Assembly (NCBI GenBank): GCA_025934635.1
Contig: JAICWX010000172.1
Coordinates: 1 to 18,233 of the forward strand
DNA length: 18,233 nucleotides
Source: Streptosporangiaceae bacterium
Lineage (GTDB): Bacteria > Actinomycetota > Actinomycetes > Streptosporangiales > Streptosporangiaceae
Reading direction: 5' to 3'
Positions 13,817 to 18,233 of this stretch are shown here, in pieces. The translations under genes were made by a program, and so were the position numbers. Below the pieces are notes generated by a model, which saw only the letters and a list, made by a program, of their open reading frames with translations, was not told the DNA's origin and searched no databases. Within the stretch, counting starts at the first letter, position 1. Every line of letters begins with the position of its first letter.

Positions 13817-13822
13817 ATTGTG
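13817..13822 (-). promoter_or_regulatory. Candidate -10 of helR
   Basis: CACAAT on the minus strand lies 10 nt downstream of the RAE, so the RAE would cover the -35 region. A transcript from here would have a leader of roughly 130 nt before helR. Confidence 0.3.
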
Positions 13823-13833
13823 CGGCACGACCG

Positions 13834-13852
13834 GGGTCTTGCCGCAAGCCCC
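13834..13852 (-). promoter_or_regulatory. Rifamycin-associated element (RAE)
   Basis: On the minus strand GGGGCTTGCGGCAAGACCC, an imperfect palindrome (CTTGC-G-GCAAG core flanked by GGGG and CCC). From memory the published RAE consensus is GGGGCTTGCGGCAAGGCCC, which differs at one base. RAEs precede rifamycin-responsive genes (rph, rgt, rox, helR). This one is about 155 bp upstream of the helR ATG, in the correct intergenic region. Confidence 0.8.
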
Positions 13853-13875
13853 CCAGTGCGGTATAGGTTGATAGT

Positions 13876-13905
13876 GGAGGGGAGTGCGTCCTCTCCTTTT
13901 TCTTT
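13876..13905 (+). terminator. Rho-independent terminator-like hairpin, plus-strand orientation
   Basis: GGAGGGGA (13876-13883) pairs with TCCTCTCC (13889-13896), one G-U pair, loop GTGCG, then TTTTTCTTT (13897-13905). It is the best terminator-shaped sequence in the window. Its T-run works for plus-strand transcripts, yet both flanking genes (vgb, helR) are on minus. It may end antisense transcription, or the stem alone may serve as the vgb terminator. Confidence 0.5.
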
Positions 13906-13939
13906 GGCCGAGGTCGGGCTGGGTCCGGCCTCGAGGGCG

Positions 13940-14842
13940 CTAGGGCGTGACCATCAGGCGGGCGATGCTGCCGATCTCCAAGGCGGCGTAGACGGCGCCA
14001 TCGGTCCCCATGGTCAGCCCGTGGGGCTCTGCTGACGGCGTGGGAAGGCCGTATTCCTCGACCTGCCCGGCGGGCGTGATCCGGCCGATGCAGTTGGCGG
14101 CCCATTCGGTGAACCAGCATCCGCCGCCCGCGGGGTCGGCGATGATCGCGTGCGGCCGGGCTGACCGGTTCGGAAGCGGGTACTCGGTGAGGTGCCCGTC
14201 CGGCGTGATGCGCCCGACCTGGCCCGCGCCGATCTCGGTAAACCAGACGGCATCGTCGGCGCCGAGTGTCAGGCCGACCGGCCCGGCGCCGGCGTCCGGC
14301 AGCGGGTACAGCGTGACCTCACCGTCCGGGCGGATCCGGCCGACCGCATCCGCCTGGTTCAGGGTGAACCACAGCGCACCGTCGCCGCCGGGGGTGATCA
14401 TGGACGGCATCGAGCCCGCCGCGGGCACCGCAAACTCCGTGACCTGCCCGGTGGTGGTGATCCGCCCGATCCGGTCGGCCTTGATCCCGGTGTACCACAA
14501 CGCGCCGTCCGGGCCGGCCGCGATGCCGAACGGCCCGCTGCCCGCCGTCACGCCGAACGTGCGGACCTCTCCCGCGGTGGTGATCCGGCCAATCGCGTCC
14601 GCCCCGTTCAGCGTGAACCACAGCGCCCCGTCTGGCCCGGTGGCGATGCCCGACGGCAGGCAGGACGACGGGCCCACCTGGTAGTAGTCGACATCGCCGC
14701 GCGGAGCCATGCGGGCCACCTGACCGGAGTGGATCAAGGTCAGCCACAGGGCCCCGTCCGGGCCGGCGGTGAGGTGATACGGGCCGGAACCGCGATCGCC
14801 GAGCGGGATCTCGCTGATGTCAGCACCGAACGCGGATGGCAT
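13940..14842 (-). CDS. vgb: Virginiamycin B lyase-like protein (streptogramin B lyase)
   Basis: Seven-bladed beta-propeller lyase, 300 aa, that opens the streptogramin B lactone ring by elimination without water. The ATG at 14842 follows AAGGAGGA at ideal spacing. Repeats of the type GPDGALWFT..xADxIGRIT..GxVxxY (about 40 residues each) run the whole length. The catalytic set of staphylococcal Vgb (299 aa; Tyr18, His229, Glu268, His270, Glu284) has equivalents here: Tyr22, His231 in ARPHAI, Glu272 and His274 in AEPHG, and Glu289 in AALEIG. All are present, so activity is plausible. It lies upstream of helR and diverges from an APH-fold kinase gene. Some Vgb homologues in soil bacteria have other roles. 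Confidence 0.88.
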   Translation of the reverse strand: MPSAFGADISEIPLGDRGSGPYHLTAGPDGALWLTLIHSGQVARMAPRGDVDYYQVGPSSCLPSGIATGPDGALWFTLNGADAIGRITTAGEVRTFGVTAGSGPFGIAAGPDGALWYTGIKADRIGRITTTGQVTEFAVPAAGSMPSMITPGGDGALWFTLNQADAVGRIRPDGEVTLYPLPDAGAGPVGLTLGADDAVWFTEIGAGQVGRITPDGHLTEYPLPNRSARPHAIIADPAGGGCWFTEWAANCIGRITPAGQVEEYGLPTPSAEPHGLTMGTDGAVYAALEIGSIARLMVTP

Positions 14843-14893
14843 CTGGTCCTCCTTGCTGCGGCTCGCCTGCCAGCCCCGGGTCACGCCAGACCC

Positions 14894-14945
14894 GTCCATT
14901 CTAGAAAGGGATTAGGTTCCCGGCCGGTCCCGGCCGAGAATGGAC
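14894..14945. promoter_or_regulatory. Divergent promoters of vgb and the APH-fold kinase
   Basis: GTCCATTCT (14894-14902) and AGAATGGAC (14937-14945) form a 9-bp perfect inverted repeat. Each arm holds a -10-like box: TAGAAT reading left for vgb (14898-14903) and GAGAAT reading right for the kinase (14936-14941). GAGAAT ends 5 nt before the GTG at 14947, so that gene may be leaderless. Confidence 0.45.
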
Positions 14946-14946
14946 C

Positions 14947-15744
14947 GTGACCTCACCAGATGAGCTGATCCGCCTGGACGGCGGAGGCCGGTCGGTCGTC
15001 TACCGCCGCGGTGACGTGGTGCTACGCGAGACCGGGCCGTGGGCGCCGGCCGTGCACGCGCTGCTGCGCCACCTCGAGCGGGCGGGCTTCACCGCCGCGC
15101 CGCGGCTGGTAGGCCCGGGTCTGGACTCCGCCGGGCGGGAAGTGCTGGCGTTCATCGAAGGGGAGTTCACCCAGCCCGGCCCCTGGACCCTGGACGGCGC
15201 CGCCGCACTCGGGACCTTGCTCCGCGACCTGCACCGGGCCACCGCCACCTTCCGCCCGCCGCCCGGCGCGGTGTGGTTCCCGTGGCACGGCCGCGACCTC
15301 GGCGGCCCGGACCGGGTCATCGGCCATTGCGACGTGGCCCCGTGGAACATCGTGACCCGCGGCGGCCTGCCGGTCGCCCTGATCGACTGGGAGACCGCCG
15401 GGCCCGTCGACCCGCTCGTCGAGCTGGCCCAGCTGAGCTGGCTCAACGCCAAGCTGCACGACGACATCGTGGCCGGTCTCGAGCAGCTGCCCCCGGCGGC
15501 CGACCGGGCCCGCCAGCTCGCCGCCATCGTGGACGGCTACGGCCTGACCGCGGCCCGGCGGCGCGGCTTCGTCGAGCAGCTGATCGAGTTCGCCATCTGC
15601 GACACCGCCAACGAGGCCGACGACGCCGCCGTCACCCCCGGGACCACCGCGCATCCCGTCGCCCTGTGGGCCATGGCCTGGCGCGCCCGGTCGGCGGCCT
15701 GGATGGTCCGCCACCGCCGCCTTCTCGAAACCGCCCTCGCCTGA
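14947..15744 (+). CDS. Aminoglycoside phosphotransferase-fold kinase
   Basis: APH-superfamily kinase, 265 aa, starting at the GTG at 14947. The ATP-binding lobe includes SVVYRRGDVVLRETGPWAPAVHALLRHLERAGF. HCDVAPWNIV (residues 127-136) is the Brenner catalytic loop and LIDWE (145-149) the metal-binding motif, followed by WETAGPVDPLVELAQL. The usual ATP-binding lysine is replaced: VLRETG here against VRKPAG in the homologue at 3933-4682, so nucleotide binding may be altered. It diverges from vgb with mirrored promoter boxes and has no downstream partner; a 76-bp hairpin follows its stop. Substrate unknown. Confidence 0.87.
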   Translation: MTSPDELIRLDGGGRSVVYRRGDVVLRETGPWAPAVHALLRHLERAGFTAAPRLVGPGLDSAGREVLAFIEGEFTQPGPWTLDGAAALGTLLRDLHRATATFRPPPGAVWFPWHGRDLGGPDRVIGHCDVAPWNIVTRGGLPVALIDWETAGPVDPLVELAQLSWLNAKLHDDIVAGLEQLPPAADRARQLAAIVDGYGLTAARRRGFVEQLIEFAICDTANEADDAAVTPGTTAHPVALWAMAWRARSAAWMVRHRRLLETALA

Positions 15745-15765
15745 CCACGATGCGTAAAGACAAGC

Positions 15766-15841
15766 GCGGGCGCCGTGCGTTCTCGAAGCCAGCTATGTCC
15801 CCCCAGGAGCTGGTTCGCAGCCATGAACGCACGGCGCCCGC
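15766..15841. repeat. 17-bp perfect inverted repeat forming a branched hairpin
   Basis: GCGGGCGCCGTGCGTTC (15766-15782) and GAACGCACGGCGCCCGC (15825-15841) are perfect inverted copies, 42 nt apart. The loop contains a second stem, CGAA-G-CCAGCT against AGCTGG-TTCG, around a C-rich 13-nt loop. It starts 22 nt after the APH-fold kinase stop. With no T-run it is not a classical terminator; candidates are a terminator of actinobacterial type, a small RNA or a MITE-like remnant. Confidence 0.7.
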
Positions 15842-16095
15842 CGTCAGGCGGCCAGGATCAAGGCAAGACTCCGCCCGGCTAGGCCCCCGCCTCGGTAGTT
15901 CGCAGTGCTTGCCGGTCATGGAATACAGAAAGTCGCGCCTCATTAGCCTCCTGGCCGCAGGTTTACCGCTGCCGGGGTCTGGAGCAGCGCGACCAGCAGA
16001 TAGTAGCAAGCCAACTCCCGACAGACCACCCCGACCTGGGCATTCGAGACAAGGCGGCGGAGCGGAGCCCGGGCCTGGACCGGGCCTGACGGGTA

Positions 16096-16101
16096 CACAA
16101 T
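16096..16101 (+). promoter_or_regulatory. -10-like hexamer of the XRE gene
   Basis: CACAAT ends 6 nt before the ATG at 16108. The intervening AGGAAA is very close to the ATG for a Shine-Dalgarno sequence. Confidence 0.35.
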
Positions 16102-16107
16102 AGGAAA

Positions 16108-16956
16108 ATGATTGAGGCGGACAAGCAGCCCGGCATCCTGGCCCGGGAGCTAGGGTCGATGCTCCGGACGGCCCGTGAGGTCACCGGGCTGTCCTACGAT
16201 CAGGCCGCCGCCCGGCTGGGCTTCGAGGCTGACTGGCTCGTCCGCGTGGAGACCGGGTTCGCGGCGGCCGGCCCGGAGGAGGTGGCACGCATTCTCGTGG
16301 AGTACGGCGTGCGCGAGGCCAGGGTCGCCGACACGATCATCGACATGGCCCGGCGGGCGGCCACCCCGCCGCCCTGGCTCGCCCCGCATACCTCCCGGAT
16401 GACCGCGGCCGCCCGGGACGTGCTGCTGGTCGAGGCCGAGGCCACCCTCGCCCAGGTCTACGGCCTGCTGCTCATCCCGTACCTGGTCCAGGCCGAAGGC
16501 TACTTCCGTGAGGTCGCCCCGAAAGTCTTCCACGGGTGTGATGTCGGCACGGAATGGGAACTGCTCTCGCACCGCCAGGCCCATCAGCCCGCCGGGGTGA
16601 CCCGGCTCCTGGAGGTGATCATCGACGAGAGCGCCCTCGAGCTCCGCCTCAAGGCTCCCGGCGCCATGGCCGGCCAGCTCCGCCACCTGCTCACCCTGGC
16701 CGTCAGCCCGCACGCCACGGTCCGCATCATCCCCAAGGACGCTCTGTTCTACGAGAACCGCGGTCACAACTTCGACGTGCTGTCCTTTGCCGGCACCACC
16801 GACCGGATCGGCGTCCGCTACCTCCCGTTCCTCGGTGCCGAACTCGCCCCCGCCGACCTGTACGACCTCTGGGCCCGCATCGAGACCACCTCGGCGGCCG
16901 ACCCGGCTCAGAGCCGGGCCATCCTCGAACGGCACCTGGCCTCGATGGCCACCTGA
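16108..16956 (+). CDS. XRE-family regulator with DUF5753 (Scr1-type) domain
   Basis: Actinobacterial helix-turn-helix protein, 282 aa. Residues about 10-65 form the XRE domain (LGSMLRTAREVTGLSYDQAAARLGF ... WLVRVETGFA). Residues about 95-275 form the DUF5753 domain, recognised by LLIPYLVQAEGYFR (the usual P..LQT..YAR site) and VRIIPKDALFYENRGHNFDVLSF. Such genes often sit beside a small DUF397 gene, with which they can act as a toxin-antitoxin-like or BldB-related pair. No DUF397 gene is present within this window. Instead its 3' end overlaps the convergent methyltransferase gene by 49 bp. Confidence 0.9.
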   Translation: MIEADKQPGILARELGSMLRTAREVTGLSYDQAAARLGFEADWLVRVETGFAAAGPEEVARILVEYGVREARVADTIIDMARRAATPPPWLAPHTSRMTAAARDVLLVEAEATLAQVYGLLLIPYLVQAEGYFREVAPKVFHGCDVGTEWELLSHRQAHQPAGVTRLLEVIIDESALELRLKAPGAMAGQLRHLLTLAVSPHATVRIIPKDALFYENRGHNFDVLSFAGTTDRIGVRYLPFLGAELAPADLYDLWARIETTSAADPAQSRAILERHLASMAT

Positions 16957-17999
16957 CGTTCCGTGAGGTGATGGACCGCGGTGACCTGCAGGCCGGCGTC
17001 GGCGGCCAGGGCTGAGTAGTCCTCGATCGTGCGCTCGCGGCCGCCGGTCAGCACGAGCATGCGCAGGTTCATCTCCGCGAACCCGGCCGAGTCGCCGCCG
17101 CCGGCGGATTCGACCACCAGCACCCGGCCGGTACTGCCCGCCGCCTCGGCGCAGCGGCGCAAGATCGCGCTCGCCGCGGCGTCGTCCCAGTCATGGATGA
17201 CGCGGTTCAGCATGTAGAGGTCCGCACCGGGCGGCAGCGGGTCGAAAAAGCTCTGGCCGACGACCTCGCACCGGCCGGCCAGGTCACCCCCGGCCAGGTA
17301 CGGCCGGGCCCGGGCCGCGGTTTCCGGCCGGTCAGCCAGCGTGCCGCGCAGCTGCGGATTGTGCCGCAGCACCGCGGCGATGAGCGTCCCGGTCCCGCCG
17401 CCGATGTCAGCCACGTGCCGCACCGTCGTCCAGTCGTAGCCGTTCACCACCGCGGCGTTCCCGGCATCCACCGCCATGGTGGCATCGAAGGACGCGCTGA
17501 TCGCGGGGTTCGCGTCCAGGTAGGCCCAGAACGGCCGGCCGAAAACCTGCTCCCAGGCTGGCTCCCCGGTACGCACGGTGTGCGCCAGTCCCGTGAACGC
17601 CAGATCCATCCGGCCGCCGAAACCGTCCAGGTCCAGCCACACCGCCCCCGGCTGGCCGCTGCGCAGCAGCGCCGCGGGCTGGTTGGCCGCGAACCGTCCC
17701 GGAAGCGGCTCGGTGAACACCCCGTGCTGCACGAGGTGGCGCAGCATGCGAGCCAGGGCCTCCGGGTCAGCTCCAGCCCGTTCGGCCAGCTCATCCACGG
17801 CAACGCCGTCGCCCGTGCCGTCATCGGGAACGAAGTCCGCGAGCCGCAGCGTCGCCGCGACCCGCAGCGCCATCGGCGTCACCAGGTCCATCAGCGGCCC
17901 CAGCACTTCCCACGCCGCCATCACCGCATCGCCCGAAGCCGCGCCCGCCGTCTCCGCCTGGTGGTCATCATCCGTCCATGCCGGGTGATCCGAAGTCAT
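16908..17999 (-). CDS. SAM-dependent O-methyltransferase (PF00891 family)
   Basis: Methyltransferase of the natural-product O-methyltransferase family, 363 aa. The ATG at 17999 has GAGGAGGG at good spacing; the GTG at 18014 does not. The N-terminal dimerisation/winged-helix domain spans about residues 25-110 (VTPMALRVAATLRLADFVP ... LARMLRHLVQHGVF). SAM motif I is VADIGGGTGTL (196-206). LYMLNRVIHDWDD (261-273) carries the probable catalytic His/Asp. The C terminus after TAVHHLTERQVAIEA adds about ten extra residues that overlap the convergent regulator gene. Members methylate polyketide, aromatic or carminomycin-like acceptors; no biosynthetic genes are visible here, so the substrate is unknown. 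Confidence 0.9.
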   Translation of the reverse strand: MTSDHPAWTDDDHQAETAGAASGDAVMAAWEVLGPLMDLVTPMALRVAATLRLADFVPDDGTGDGVAVDELAERAGADPEALARMLRHLVQHGVFTEPLPGRFAANQPAALLRSGQPGAVWLDLDGFGGRMDLAFTGLAHTVRTGEPAWEQVFGRPFWAYLDANPAISASFDATMAVDAGNAAVVNGYDWTTVRHVADIGGGTGTLIAAVLRHNPQLRGTLADRPETAARARPYLAGGDLAGRCEVVGQSFFDPLPPGADLYMLNRVIHDWDDAAASAILRRCAEAAGSTGRVLVVESAGGGDSAGFAEMNLRMLVLTGGRERTIEDYSALAADAGLQVTAVHHLTERQVAIEARCRSRMARL

Positions 18000-18082
18000 C
18001 ACGACCCTCCTCACGCTCCATGGTCCTCCCCGATTCCGGACGGCGGCTTGGATAAATTGGACCTGGAACCACCTGCCTCGGA

Positions 18083-18233
18083 GCCGGGAAACCGAGGCCC
18101 TATAAGCATCGCGATCTCGGGTTCCTGGTCGATCTCGGCGGGCTGGCCGCCGCGGCGAATCCGCTGAACATCCCGCTGTCCGGGCTGCCCGCCAGCGTCG
18201 TGACCAGGGCCTATCACGTCATGGCGATGGCCG
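18083..18233 (+). pseudogene. 5'-truncated type II NADH dehydrogenase (FAD oxidoreductase) fragment, running off the end
   Basis: A plus-strand frame reads GAGKPRPYKHRDLGFLVDLG and on to NPLNIPLSGLPASVVTRAYH at the window edge. This resembles the C-terminal part of actinobacterial NAD(P)/FAD-dependent oxidoreductases of the Ndh-2 type (RPF.Y+DLGF.VDLGG..A.A.PL...LSG..A..VTRGYHL). An in-frame TAA lies at 18053-18055 and no start codon comes before the homology. The first roughly 300 residues, including both nucleotide-binding motifs, are absent, so this is a relic. Its full 3' extent is beyond the window. Confidence 0.6.

Larger units (their letters stand above)
15745..16107. other. 363-bp intergenic region
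   Basis: No convincing gene here. The plus-strand frame from 15750 to 16103 is open, but its composition is unlike a protein and it crosses a perfect inverted repeat. GC is visibly lower than in the flanking genes in places (e.g. 15910-15950). The region holds the 15766-15841 inverted repeat and the promoter of the XRE regulator. No tRNA cloverleaf or CRISPR repeats were found. Confidence 0.6.

Noticed and set aside
13675..13818. 47-codon frame in the helR leader ending in ATGA overlap with helR
   Set aside because: No Shine-Dalgarno precedes its ATG and it overlaps the better-supported 29-codon frame. The overlap with helR could be chance. A Cys-rich stretch in the helR frame of the same leader (CVCCCRC) lies upstream of the RBS-supported ATG and is treated as untranslated.
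15750..16103. Open plus-strand frame in the intergenic region
   Set aside because: It crosses the perfect 17-bp inverted repeat, has no RBS and no domain, and turns Pro/Gly-rich.
15745..16107. tRNA or other structured RNA gene
   Set aside because: No acceptor, anticodon and T-arm combination could be found; the GGTTCG at 15812-15817 belongs to the hairpin stem.
1..18233. CRISPR array, insertion sequence, integrase or attachment site
   Set aside because: No regularly spaced repeats, no transposase or integrase motif, and no terminal inverted repeats flanking a coding unit were seen.

Overview
The window is high-GC DNA (roughly 70% or more by eye) with dense genes, GTG and TTG starts and many short intergenic gaps. 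Its families are typical of filamentous actinobacteria: a Scr1/DUF5753-type XRE regulator, an actinobacterial Fis-type activator without GAFTGA, and HelR. A Streptomyces/Streptosporangiales-like soil actinomycete is the best guess; the genus cannot be fixed from the sequence.

Layout. 1-2011 (+): the 3' part of a Fis-family activator, three copies of an AATCAGGRCAC box, then a GPR1/FUN34/YaaH (SatP-like) transporter. 2072-3658 (-): a PF04185 phosphoesterase, followed by an AT-rich dyad. 3933-4870 (-): a 57-aa membrane protein gene feeding an APH-fold kinase. 4931-6339 (+): two small P-loop kinases overlapping by TTGA; the second appears frameshifted at its C terminus and runs into a convergent 74-codon reading frame broken by two G-run indels. 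6370-7146 (+): a metallophosphoesterase. 7177-10006 (-): a LuxR regulator, a collapsed methyltransferase, an 80-aa protein and an NAD(P)-dependent epimerase. 10104-11404 (+): an ABM-like monooxygenase and a second epimerase.

11364-14842 (-) is the most interesting part. It holds vgb (streptogramin B lyase) and helR (the RNA polymerase recycling ATPase that gives rifamycin tolerance). Upstream of helR is a 19-bp element matching my recollection of the rifamycin-associated element (RAE). A 29-codon ORF in the helR leader resembles the first residues of GT-B antibiotic glycosyltransferases, the family of rifampin glycosyltransferase Rgt. Directly after helR, in ATGA overlap, is a 50-codon stub starting like a Rox-type FAD monooxygenase. 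I read this as a RAE-controlled rifamycin-resistance operon from which the enzymatic members have been lost, leaving HelR. A second APH-fold gene diverges from vgb.

15745-18233: a non-coding stretch with a 17-bp perfect inverted repeat, the XRE-DUF5753 regulator, a convergent O-methyltransferase overlapping it by 49 bp, and a 5'-truncated type II NADH dehydrogenase fragment running off the end.

Across the window several genes without a Shine-Dalgarno sequence have a -10-like hexamer (TAACTT, TAACCT, TAACGT, TAAGAT, CAGAAT, CACAAT) ending exactly 6 nt before the start codon, a signature of leaderless transcripts. The number of relics suggests an accessory region under active turnover.
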